Positions 1 to 5,770 of a DNA stretch of 13,416 nucleotides are shown here, in pieces. The notes beneath the pieces are model-generated. The model made no database searches, had not been told where the DNA came from, and worked only from the letters and a program-made list of their open reading frames with translations. Location: the NCBI GenBank assembly GCA_045590395.1, contig JAZNQX010000061.1, forward strand, positions 1 to 13,416. Reading direction: 5' to 3'. The translations under genes and the position numbers were made by a program. Positions within the stretch are counted from its first letter, which is position 1; each line of letters starts with the position of its first letter. Origin of the DNA: SIG607 sp045590395 (lineage in GTDB: Bacteria; Bacillota; Clostridia; Oscillospirales; Acutalibacteraceae).

Positions 1-1478
1 TCAGAGTTTATTGAGCAATAGTCCTTGCCGTTTTCCTCTCTCAGCACATTCATAAGGAACTCGTCAACCTCGTCGGTAAGGCAGAGCATATCATAGCCCT
101 TTTCTCTAACCAGCTCGGCTTGGGGAAGGGCATTTATTTTCTGCACAGTTTCGCCGCAGGCATAGTAGATATGCTTTTGGTCCTCGGGCATATTGTTAAC
201 ATAGTCCTCTATTGTTATAAACTTATTTTCATTTGCCGACCAGAAAAGCAGTAAATCCTTTAAAGCGTCTTTATAAACACCGTACTGAGCAACACAGCCG
301 TATTTAAGCTGAATACCAAAGGCTTTCCAGAAGGTTTCGTATTTTTCGCGGTCGTTGTTCAGTGCCTTTTTAAGCTCAGAATGAATTTTCTTATCAATAT
401 TTTTGGCTATGGTTTTAAGGGCGGCATCCTGCTGAAGCATCTCGCGGGAAATATTAAGGGATAAATCGTCTGAGTCAACAACACCCTTTACAAAACGAAA
501 ATGCTCGGGCACAAGGTCACTGCATTTTTCCATTATCATAACGCCTGAGGAGTAGAGTTTAAGACCCTTTTCGTATTCCTTAGTGTAGTAATCGTAGGGA
601 GTTTTTGCAGGAATATAGAGAAGCGCATTATAGGAAACCACGCCTTCTGCCGAAACGCTTACGGTAAACAGAGGGTCTTCAAAATCAAAGAAGCTGTCCT
701 TATAAAAACGGTCGGTTTCTTCCTTTGTCTGTTCACTTTTGCTCTTTTTCCAAACCGGTACCATACTGTTTATTGTTTCGGTTTCAATATAGGTAACGGT
801 AGTTTTATTCTCACCCTCGCCATCTTCCTTGGTTTTTTCTATATCCATCTTAATGGGGTAGCGGATATAGTCGGAATAGGTCTTTATAAGGCGGCGGAGA
901 GTGTATATTTCAAGATACTCGCTGTATTTTACCTCGTCGGTATCTTCCTTTATATGAAGAATAACATCGGTACCAACAGTCTGTTTTTCTGTTTCTTTAA
1001 CGGTGTAGCCGTCAGCGCCGTTGCTCTCCCATACATTAGCGGTGGCTTCTTTATAAGAGCGTGAAACAACGGTTAATTTATCACACACCATAAAGGCGGA
1101 ATAAAAGCCAACACCGAACTGACCGATGATATTTACGGCATCCTTTTCTTCTTCCTCGCTCATATTTTCTTTAAACTGTAAAGAGCCGCTTTTACAAATT
1201 GTACCAAGGTTATTTTCAAGCTCTTCCTTGGTCATACCGATACCACTGTCACTCACCGTCAGGGTACGCGCGGCTTTATCGGGTGTAATTTTAATGGAAA
1301 ATTCACCGGCACAGCTTCTCGCAACCTCATCGGTAAGGGATAAATAGTGAAGCTTATCGTTTGCATCGCTTGCGTTTGAAATAAGCTCACGAAGGAAAAT
1401 TTCCTTGTTCGTGTAAATAGAGTTAATCATAAGGTCGAGAAGTCTTTTAGATTCTGCCTTAAACTGTTTTTTTGCCAT
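1..1478 (-). CDS. htpG: HtpG, Hsp90-family chaperone (3' end outside window)
   Basis: ATP-dependent cytosolic chaperone that helps fold and remodel client proteins. The ATG at 1478-1476 follows an AAGAAGG ribosome site by 8 bases and gives MAKKQFKAESKRLLDLM. About 492 residues are visible and no stop is reached, so roughly the last 130-150 residues of a usual 620-640-residue HtpG lie off the left edge. The Hsp90 ATP-binding landmarks are present in order: FLRELISNASDA (residues 28-39, with the catalytic Glu31 and Asn35), SDSGIGM, LGTICKSGS, and GQFGVGFYSAF. The middle domain continues with RFVKGVVDSDDLSLNISREMLQ, which contains the conserved catalytic-loop Arg. Transcribed away from the Crp/ABC operon. 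No CIRCE element (TTAGCACTC-N9-GAGTGCTAA) is seen upstream, so HrcA control is not supported. Family assignment is near certain. Confidence 0.97.
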   Translation of the reverse strand, partial: MAKKQFKAESKRLLDLMINSIYTNKEIFLRELISNASDANDKLHYLSLTDEVARSCAGEFSIKITPDKAARTLTVSDSGIGMTKEELENNLGTICKSGSLQFKENMSEEEEKDAVNIIGQFGVGFYSAFMVCDKLTVVSRSYKEATANVWESNGADGYTVKETEKQTVGTDVILHIKEDTDEVKYSEYLEIYTLRRLIKTYSDYIRYPIKMDIEKTKEDGEGENKTTVTYIETETINSMVPVWKKSKSEQTKEETDRFYKDSFFDFEDPLFTVSVSAEGVVSYNALLYIPAKTPYDYYTKEYEKGLKLYSSGVMIMEKCSDLVPEHFRFVKGVVDSDDLSLNISREMLQQDAALKTIAKNIDKKIHSELKKALNNDREKYETFWKAFGIQLKYGCVAQYGVYKDALKDLLLFWSANENKFITIEDYVNNMPEDQKHIYYACGETVQKINALPQAELVREKGYDMLCLTDEVDEFLMNVLREENGKDYCSINS

Positions 1479-1509
1479 AGCTTTTACCTTCTTTTTATAT
1501 GATAAATCT

Positions 1510-1537
1510 ATTTTAGCATATTATTTTAAAAATTAAA
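1510..1537 (-). promoter_or_regulatory. Possible htpG promoter (extended -10)
   Basis: On the minus strand TGCTAAAAT at 1518-1510 reads as an extended -10 (TG-N-TAAAAT). The best -35 is poor (TTTAAT, 1537-1532, 16-base spacer). It lies about 30 bases upstream of the htpG start. The call rests on the extended -10 and on position; other AT-rich choices exist. Confidence 0.35.
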
Positions 1538-1558
1538 GACCTAAATGCTACATTTTTA

Positions 1559-1587
1559 TTGACAAAATGTTAACAATATGATATTAT
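1559..1587 (+). promoter_or_regulatory. Sigma-A promoter of the Crp/ABC operon
   Basis: A perfect -35 TTGACA (1559-1564), 17-base spacer and -10 TATTAT (1582-1587) stand 42 bases before the regulator start. TATAAT at 1585-1590 is an alternative -10, but with a 20-base spacer. The spacer holds the 8-bp palindrome TGTTAACA (1568-1575), a plausible repressor contact between -35 and -10. Confidence 0.75.
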
Positions 1588-1597
1588 AATGAAAAAG

Positions 1598-1613
1598 TGT
1601 TCCAAATGGCACA
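1598..1613. promoter_or_regulatory. Imperfect inverted repeat at the transcription start, candidate Crp-like operator
   Basis: TGTTCC-AAAT-GGCACA is an inverted repeat with five of six positions matching in each arm. It lies 10 bases after the -10, so it would sit on or just after the start site of the regulator-led operon. Its TGT...ACA ends recall Crp/Fnr half-sites, though the centre is not the canonical TGTGA-N6-TCACA. Negative autoregulation by the downstream Crp-like protein is an inference from position. Confidence 0.4.
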
Positions 1614-1628
1614 GTTAAGAGGTGAGTT

Positions 1629-2234
1629 ATGGAAGAAATAGAAAAGGTACTTTACAGTGCATTTCTTTTTAAAAATGCCGAAAAAGCGGTAGAAGAAACG
1701 AACTTTTCTGCACCCGAGAAATTCTCAAAGGGTCAGGCTATATACGGGCAGGAATCATATCCTAACGGTATAGGCATATTGCTTAGCGGAAAAGCTAAAG
1801 CTGTCAGCCTTTCGGGAGAGGGACTGCTTACCCGTTTTGAAAAGGGAAGTGTTTTCGGCGCCGCCGCACTTTTTGGCGATAATAAGAAATATATAAGCAA
1901 AATTGTTGCCGAAAGCGACTGTACGGTACAGTTTATTGAGCAAAATCTTTTAGAAGAGCTTTTTAAAAAGTACCCCGAAGTATCTTTTAACTATATTTCT
2001 TTTCTTTCCTCAAAAATTCGTTATTTAAACGAAAAACTTGCCATAATGATGGAGGACGGTGTTGAGGGACGTCTATACGCGTTTTTGCTTAAAAACGACG
2101 GCTATAGCGGTAAAATGACCGCCCTTGCGGATATGCTTTGTATCGGCAGAACCTCACTTTACAGAAGTATAAGAGCACTTGAAGAAAAAAATTTAATTGT
2201 CAGAAATGACGAAAGGATTAAGGTGATATTATGA
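1629..2234 (+). CDS. Crp/Fnr-family transcriptional regulator
   Basis: A 201-residue DNA-binding regulator and first gene of the transporter operon; ATG preceded by AAGAGGTG. Residues about 30-110 form the cyclic-nucleotide-binding-type beta barrel (FSKGQAIYGQ, GIGILLSGKAKAV, KGSVFGAAALFGD). Residues about 117-142 form the long dimerisation helix (FNYISFLSSKIRYLNEKLAIMM). Residues 162-190 form the winged-helix HTH, with the recognition helix in GRTSLYRSIRALEEKNLI. The barrel lacks the RxS motif that binds cAMP in Crp. There is no N-terminal cysteine cluster for a 4Fe-4S centre (only Cys98 and Cys171), so it is neither a classical Crp nor an Fnr. Its stop overlaps the next start by four bases (ATGA), indicating translational coupling, so it most likely controls this transporter. 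The effector is unknown. Family certain, ligand not known. Confidence 0.9.
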   Translation: MEEIEKVLYSAFLFKNAEKAVEETNFSAPEKFSKGQAIYGQESYPNGIGILLSGKAKAVSLSGEGLLTRFEKGSVFGAAALFGDNKKYISKIVAESDCTVQFIEQNLLEELFKKYPEVSFNYISFLSSKIRYLNEKLAIMMEDGVEGRLYAFLLKNDGYSGKMTALADMLCIGRTSLYRSIRALEEKNLIVRNDERIKVIL

Positions 2235-3202
2235 AAAAGTTATTAGCCGTATTGTTAGTTTTAGTTATGATTTTCTCCTTTGCCGGCTGTAAAGCAAAGA
2301 CAGGAGAAGTAAATATTTATGTGCTGTCGGGCCCCACAGGTATCGGCGCAGTGAACCTCAGAGCTGATGCCGAGGCAGGTACCACACAGAACAACTATAA
2401 CTTTAAGATGGTTGATGCAAATGATGAAATTGTTGCCGCAATTTCTAAGGGCGAGGCAGATATTGCCGCCGTTGCAACAAACCTTGCCGCAACCCTTTAC
2501 AATAGGACCGAGGGCGGCGTAACCGTTATCGCGGTAAACACAAGCAGTGTTCTGTCTATCCTTACAAACGGTACTGAGCTTACCAAAATAACCGACCTTA
2601 AGGGTAAAACAATTTACACCCCCGGTCAAGGCGCAAACCCTGAGTATATTCTTCGTTATGTGCTCAGCAGTAACGGTCTTGACCCCGATAATGATGTGAC
2701 CATTAACTTCGTTTCGGATGGAAGTCAGCTACCTGCCATTTGGGAAAAGGAAGAAAATAAGGACGCTGTTATTATGGCGCCCCAGCCCGTTGCAACTAAT
2801 ATTTTAAACAAATACAAAACTGCAAAAACTGCATTTGATATGGGCGCAGAATGGGATAAAATTTCCGAAGAAAGCTCTCTTATGATGGGCTGTGTTATAG
2901 TAAGAAACGAATTTTTAGAGAAAAACGAGGGCGTTGTAGAAACCTTCCTTAAGGAGTACGAGGCTTCTATTAAAAAGGCTACAGAGGATATTGAAACCAC
3001 CGCAACTCTTTGCGAAACCTATAAAATTATTCCCAAGGCCGCTATTGCTAAAAAGGCTATACCAAGCTGTGGACTTACCTTTAAAACAGGCGAGGAAATG
3101 AAGGCAGGACTTAAGGGCTATCTTACCGTTATGTATAACGCTAATCCTAAATCTATAGGCGGCGCACTTCCTGCAGACGATTTCTACTATGCAGAAAAAT
3201 AA
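2231..3202 (+). CDS. ABC importer solute-binding lipoprotein (NMT1/SsuA-like)
   Basis: A 323-residue extracellular substrate-capture protein. Residues 1-20 are a lipoprotein signal: KK, a hydrophobic run, then FSFAGC with Cys20 as the lipidation site. The mature part has a type-II periplasmic-binding fold: an N-terminal strand NIYVLSGPTGIGAVNL, then DEIVAAISKGEADIAAV and DLKGKTIYTPGQGANPEYILRYVLSSNGLDPDND, typical of NMT1/SsuA/TauA-like proteins that deliver sulfonates, nitrate or pyrimidine precursors. The start is set by AAGGTG and the ATGA overlap with the regulator; the 3' end overlaps the permease start by 14 bases. SsuA-like proteins cannot be assigned a ligand from sequence alone, so none is named. 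The N-terminal GPTGIGAVNL loop is a likely ligand contact (inference). Confidence 0.9.
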   Translation: MKKLLAVLLVLVMIFSFAGCKAKTGEVNIYVLSGPTGIGAVNLRADAEAGTTQNNYNFKMVDANDEIVAAISKGEADIAAVATNLAATLYNRTEGGVTVIAVNTSSVLSILTNGTELTKITDLKGKTIYTPGQGANPEYILRYVLSSNGLDPDNDVTINFVSDGSQLPAIWEKEENKDAVIMAPQPVATNILNKYKTAKTAFDMGAEWDKISEESSLMMGCVIVRNEFLEKNEGVVETFLKEYEASIKKATEDIETTATLCETYKIIPKAAIAKKAIPSCGLTFKTGEEMKAGLKGYLTVMYNANPKSIGGALPADDFYYAEK

Positions 3203-3938
3203 GTTTTTAAAAAGGCTTTTAATAGCGGTTTTCTGGATAGTCCTCTGGCAAGTTGCCTTCAGTATAGCAAATAACAGCCTTTTAATTGATATTCCAACCC
3301 CCGTAATGACGGTAAAGGCATTTGTCCGTCTGTGCGGACAAAGCACCTTTCATATAGCCGCCCTTTATACTCTGCTCAGGGTACTTCTTGGGTTTTTTCT
3401 GTCGGTTTTGTTTGGCGTACTTATGGGCTATATTTCCTTTAAAATAAAGGCAGTAAAGGACTTTTTCTCTCCAATTTTGCGGCTTATAAGGGCGGTGCCC
3501 GTGGCGGCATTTATCATACTTGTGTTTTTATGGGTTGATACCGCCTTTATACCCCAGCTTATCGCCTTTTTAACGGTTCTGCCGATTATTTGGGAAAGCA
3601 CTGAAAAAGCGCTCTCGGCGGTAGACATAAATCTTACCGAAATGGCTAAGGTTATGGGTATGAAAACGGAGGATACCCTAAAGTATATCATATATCCCGA
3701 AATAAAGCCCCACCTTACCGCATCGCTTATAACAGGCCTTGGCTTTGCCTTTAAATCGGGCGTTGCGGCAGAGGTTATCTGCAAAAGCGCAAAATCGCTG
3801 GGTGAGCTTTTATGGGTGGGCAAAACATCTATTTCTTATGACGAGGTATTTGCTGTCACCGCCATGATAATAATACTCAGCATATTCCTTGAATGGATAA
3901 TTAAAAAGCTGTTAAGGGAAGGTGCAAAAAATGATTGA
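3189..3938 (+). CDS. ABC importer permease (SsuC/TauC-like, binding-protein-dependent)
   Basis: A 249-residue inner membrane protein with about six hydrophobic segments (near residues 8-27, 57-80, 93-113, 118-135, 178-197 and 219-238). The cytoplasmic EAA coupling loop, which docks on the ATPase, is seen at residues 151-174 (EMAKVMGMKTEDTLKYIIYPEIKP). This matches the SsuC/TauC pattern of E-x2-x-LG...PE-x-P. The ATG lies inside the 3' end of the lipoprotein gene (14-base overlap) and has no good ribosome site, so translation probably depends on coupling. The first methionine is preferred because the first membrane segment follows directly and the next in-frame ATG, at residue 40, would remove it. 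Length is normal for the family. Confidence 0.9.
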   Translation: MQKNKFLKRLLIAVFWIVLWQVAFSIANNSLLIDIPTPVMTVKAFVRLCGQSTFHIAALYTLLRVLLGFFLSVLFGVLMGYISFKIKAVKDFFSPILRLIRAVPVAAFIILVFLWVDTAFIPQLIAFLTVLPIIWESTEKALSAVDINLTEMAKVMGMKTEDTLKYIIYPEIKPHLTASLITGLGFAFKSGVAAEVICKSAKSLGELLWVGKTSISYDEVFAVTAMIIILSIFLEWIIKKLLREGAKND

Positions 3939-4494
3939 ATTCAGTAATGTAACCTTTGCTTATAAGGGCAAAAAAGAGAATGTGCTGGAGAATTTTTCGC
4001 TAAGTGTTAAAAAGGGAGAAAGACTGCATTTATCGGCGCCGTCAGGCAAGGGTAAAACCACCGTTTTGCGCCTTATAACAGGGCTTGAAAGGGCAAAAAA
4101 GGGCGAAGTTTCTATTATCGAAAACGCAAGAATTTCGGTAGTTTTTCAGGAGGACAGACTAATCCCCACACAAACTGTAGAGAAAAATGTTTCTCTGTTT
4201 GGGGGTAACGAAAAAGCCGAAGAACTCCTTAATAAATTAGGGCTTTTAGATGTAAAAAATTCTTATCCCAATGAGCTTTCGGGAGGAATGAAAAGACGCC
4301 TTGCCCTTGCACGTGCGCTGTCAAAGGATTTTGACATTTTGCTTCTTGACGAAGCCTTTAACGGTCTTGACGAGGAAAACCTTATAAATGCCGTAAAGGT
4401 AGTAGAGGAATATCTTAAAGACAAAACCCTTATACTTATTTCGCATAGTGATAAAGAAGCACAGCTTTTAAAGGCAAAAACGGTATATTTATAA
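3931..4494 (+). CDS. ABC importer ATPase, compact form
   Basis: A 187-residue nucleotide-binding subunit powering the transporter. Motifs in order: Walker A APSGKGKTT (residues 36-44), Q-loop Gln73 in VFQEDRLIPTQTV, signature LSGGMKRR (117-124), Walker B ILLLDE (136-141), D-loop GLDEEN, and switch His172 in LILISHSD. Two oddities: the usual first Gly of Walker A is Ala36, and the protein stops soon after the switch His, about 50-70 residues shorter than SsuB/TauB proteins. The catalytic Lys42, Glu141 and His172 are intact, so it should be active. The ATG at 3931 is preferred over an in-frame GTG at 3922 because AAGGGAAGG sits 8 bases upstream; it overlaps the permease stop by 8 bases. Last gene of the operon. 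Confidence 0.92.
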   Translation: MIEFSNVTFAYKGKKENVLENFSLSVKKGERLHLSAPSGKGKTTVLRLITGLERAKKGEVSIIENARISVVFQEDRLIPTQTVEKNVSLFGGNEKAEELLNKLGLLDVKNSYPNELSGGMKRRLALARALSKDFDILLLDEAFNGLDEENLINAVKVVEEYLKDKTLILISHSDKEAQLLKAKTVYL

Positions 4495-4497
4495 AAC

Positions 4498-4527
4498 AAA
4501 AAGCGATTCTGACGAATCGCTTTTTTT
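4498..4527. terminator. Bidirectional intrinsic terminator
   Basis: A 12-bp perfect stem (AAAAAGCGATTC / GAATCGCTTTTT) with a TGAC loop ends in seven T residues on the plus strand. The A-run on the other side gives a T-run on the minus strand. It closes the rightward ABC operon and the leftward XRE/ImmA operon; the ImmA stop codon (4528-4526) starts inside its T-run. Confidence 0.93.
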
Positions 4528-4930
4528 ATTGTTTATTACGGTAATAAAGGAGAGCCTTCAGCATAAATTCTTCGGTAACCTCAAAATGCTCGGCAAGTGC
4601 CCCCACATCGCCGTAGCCGTCCTTTATGGCGGCCTCCAGCTTCTCAAGGGGGATAAGTGTTTCCACTGTCCATTTTTCTGCCTTTGCTTCCTTTTTTATT
4701 CGTTCTGTATTATTAGCGTCTACCGAGTAAAGACTGCCTGTTTCAATATGCCCCAGCTCGTGAGCGATAACCACCTTTTCTCTTCTTTTTGAAAAGAAAA
4801 CCTCAGGGTCTACACCAACAAAGCAGCCGTCGCCAAGCGCTACCGTAACGGCGGTATTCTGAGGCAGGGAAAAGTCCATAACCTTTACATTTTTCTCCTT
4901 TGCGAGCTCATATAGCTCATTTAACTCCAT
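4526..4930 (-). CDS. ImmA/IrrE-family zinc metallopeptidase
   Basis: A 134-residue soluble protease of the family that inactivates XRE repressors (ICEBs1 ImmA cleaving ImmR, Deinococcus IrrE/PprI cleaving DdrO). The zinc motif HELGH is at residues 57-61 (REKVVIAHELGHIETGSLY). The downstream helix RIKKEAKAEKWTVETLIP (78-94) is the characteristic ImmA segment, usually E-x-EANxFAAxLLxP, and supplies the third zinc ligand, likely Glu81. The C-terminal GALAEHFEVTEEFMLKAL resembles the common ImmA tail that ends in a helix. The ATG at 4930 is chosen because AAGGAGAG lies about 8 bases upstream; a longer reading from 5017 is rejected since it would overlap the XRE gene by about 100 bases with no ribosome site. 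It overlaps the XRE stop by 14 bases, so the two are co-translated. The natural target is the adjacent repressor (inference from the paired gene order). Confidence 0.92.
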   Translation of the reverse strand: MELNELYELAKEKNVKVMDFSLPQNTAVTVALGDGCFVGVDPEVFFSKRREKVVIAHELGHIETGSLYSVDANNTERIKKEAKAEKWTVETLIPLEKLEAAIKDGYGDVGALAEHFEVTEEFMLKALLYYRNKQ

Positions 4931-5249
4931 TTTCTCTCTCCTTAACATATTGCGCGTAGCGGATAACCTCGTCCCACATAGCGTCGGTAACATTTGTACC
5001 GCCGCCAAACAAAGCAACCTTTAGTTCCTCTTTGCCTGCTTTAAAGGACTCGCCTTTAATAAGGTATTCAACACTTATTTCAAAAAATTCCGCAATTTTT
5101 GACAGGGCAGACGCCGAAAGGGTTTTGCTTCTGCCTTGTTTAAAATCCGACATAGTAGCCCTTGGAATAGAACATTCTCTGCAAAGCTCGGTAACGGTTA
5201 TTCCCTTGCCCTTGCATAATGACTCTATTCTGTCGTAAATACCATCCAT
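4917..5249 (-). CDS. XRE-family HTH repressor, putative ImmA/IrrE target
   Basis: A 110-residue Cro/CI-type DNA-binding protein. Residues 5-66 are the five-helix HTH (RIESLCKGKGITVTELCREC, then SIPRATMSDFKQGRSKTLS as recognition helix and loop, then IAEFFEISVEYLIKGE). A linker rich in Gly (FGGGTNVTD, 81-89) leads to an amphipathic C-terminal helix (AMWDEVIRYAQYVKERE), suited to dimerisation and a likely region for proteolytic cutting, as in ImmR and DdrO. The ATG at 5249 follows AGGTGGGG by 5 bases; an in-frame GTG four codons earlier lies inside that ribosome site. It is transcribed leftward with ImmA, from a promoter whose spacer holds the best operator, so it very probably represses itself and the divergent polymerase operon. 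Cleavage and exact targets are inferred. Confidence 0.9.
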   Translation of the reverse strand: MDGIYDRIESLCKGKGITVTELCRECSIPRATMSDFKQGRSKTLSASALSKIAEFFEISVEYLIKGESFKAGKEELKVALFGGGTNVTDAMWDEVIRYAQYVKERENGVK

Positions 5250-5296
5250 TTCTATCCCCACCTAAAAAATTTTCCCCTAAAATTTCCCGTTGGCTC

Positions 5297-5325
5297 TTGA
5301 CAATTACGGAATTCCGTATTATAAT
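5297..5325 (+). promoter_or_regulatory. Consensus sigma-A promoter of the zinc-ribbon/DinB operon
   Basis: TTGACA (5297-5302), 17-base spacer, TATAAT (5320-5325): both hexamers perfect. Predicted start near 5332. The spacer is filled by operator O1 (5304-5319), so a bound repressor would exclude RNA polymerase. It points rightward into the leftward promoter at 5354-5382. A promoter this strong must be held off, in keeping with a tightly repressed stress operon. Confidence 0.93.
5304..5319. promoter_or_regulatory. Operator O1 (spacer of the rightward promoter)
   Basis: TTACGG-AATT-CCGTAT: 11 of 12 arm positions match TTACGG-N4-CCGTAA, with a perfect 14-bp palindromic core (5305-5318). It occupies the -35/-10 spacer of the polymerase operon. 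Inferred binding site for the XRE protein. Confidence 0.85.
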
Positions 5326-5335
5326 AAGAACGAAT

Positions 5336-5351
5336 GTTCGGGATTTCGTAA
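5336..5351. promoter_or_regulatory. Degenerate operator O3 over both start sites
   Basis: GTTCGG-GATT-TCGTAA matches the O1/O2 arms at 9 of 12 positions. Its centre is 32 bp from O1 and 24 bp from O2, and it covers or touches both predicted transcription starts (about 5332 and 5347). It may be a low-affinity site giving cooperative or graded repression, as the three-operator layouts of temperate-phage switches do. Lower certainty than O1 and O2. Confidence 0.55.
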
Positions 5352-5353
5352 TC

Positions 5354-5382
5354 ATTATATTACGGTTTCCCGTAAAAGTCAA
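5354..5382 (-). promoter_or_regulatory. Near-consensus sigma-A promoter of the XRE/ImmA operon
   Basis: On the minus strand TTGACT (5382-5377), 17-base spacer, TATAAT (5359-5354). Predicted start near 5347. Operator O2 (5360-5375) fills the spacer, mirroring the rightward promoter. The transcript runs leftward across the opposing promoter before reaching the XRE gene at 5249. Confidence 0.92.
5360..5375. promoter_or_regulatory. Operator O2 (spacer of the leftward promoter)
   Basis: TTACGG-TTTC-CCGTAA: all 12 arm positions are perfectly palindromic. It occupies the -35/-10 spacer of the XRE/ImmA promoter, indicating negative autoregulation. It shares both arms with O1, which shows a single regulator acting on both promoters. 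Confidence 0.85.
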
Positions 5383-5393
5383 GAAAAATTTTT

Positions 5394-5410
5394 AGGAGGT
5401 TAAAAAATTG
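5394..5410 (+). promoter_or_regulatory. Ribosome site and TTG start of the zinc-ribbon gene
   Basis: A perfect AGGAGGT (5394-5400) lies 7 bases before a TTG at 5408. No in-frame ATG is near: the next methionine is residue 51, after six of the zinc cysteines. The strong ribosome site and intact first CxxC therefore fix TTG as the start. Confidence 0.85.
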
Positions 5411-5770
5411 TATTATTGCCCCGACTGTAGAAAAGAATTTGAGTTTGTGAAAATCAGTTTTGAGCATCACGAAGGGGGTAGCGAAAAGGTGCATCTTTGT
5501 CCTTTTTGCGATGGGACAAGCTTTGTGGAAAAGCGCGGTGTATATTGCAGATATTGCGGAATGAAAATAGGCGCTAATGAAAAATACTGCAGTTATACCT
5601 GTAAAAGAGCAGGGGAAAAGCTTTTTAAGAAACAGGAGGAGAGAGAAAAAGCGCAGAAAGAAAATCCACTTTATAGGGCTATAAACGAGGTTGATACATA
5701 TAATAAAAGTCACAACTGCAGTTTAAGCTACGGACAATACTTTGCACTGAAGGGGGCAAATATGTTATAA
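5408..5770 (+). CDS. Two-zinc-finger small protein, unknown function
   Basis: A 120-residue cytoplasmic protein with two four-cysteine clusters. The first is C4-x2-C7...C31-x2-C34 (YYCPDCRKEF, HLCPFCDG), a zinc ribbon. The second is C47-x2-C50...C61-x3-C65 (YCRYCGMKIG, KYCSYTCKRAGEKLF), which looks like a treble clef. A charged helix (FKKQEEREKAQKE, 73-85) follows, then a conserved-looking tail, NKSHNCSLSYGQYFALKG; similar [SY]YGxY tails occur in small Firmicute phage proteins as far as I recall. First gene of the divergent operon, under the perfect promoter with O1, so it is expected at high levels on induction. Its stop shares one base with the next start (TAATG). A role as DNA- or protein-binding partner of the polymerase is a guess; no enzyme motif is seen. 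Confidence 0.85.
   Translation: MYYCPDCRKEFEFVKISFEHHEGGSEKVHLCPFCDGTSFVEKRGVYCRYCGMKIGANEKYCSYTCKRAGEKLFKKQEEREKAQKENPLYRAINEVDTYNKSHNCSLSYGQYFALKGANML

Noticed and set aside
1126..1347. Plus-strand frame inside htpG
   Set aside because: Ser/Leu-rich antisense shadow of the conserved HtpG ATP-binding region.
1479..1628. CIRCE heat-shock operator or riboswitch between htpG and the Crp-like gene
   Set aside because: No TTAGCACTC/GAGTGCTAA pair and no long structured leader in the 150-bp gap. A TAGCAT/ATGCTA pair (1514-1519, 1545-1550) is short and widely spaced.
1629..2234. FNR-type oxygen sensor
   Set aside because: Only two cysteines (98 and 171), neither in an N-terminal cluster able to hold 4Fe-4S.
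4931..5017. Longer N-terminus for the ImmA protein
   Set aside because: The extension overlaps the XRE gene by about 100 bases, lacks a ribosome site, and does not look like the family; ATG 4930 has AAGGAGAG.
5331..5340. CGAATGTTCG as a LexA/SOS box
   Set aside because: The Firmicute LexA site is CGAAC-N4-GTTCG; here the arms are only two bases apart and the centre is not palindromic. The bases overlap operator O3 instead.
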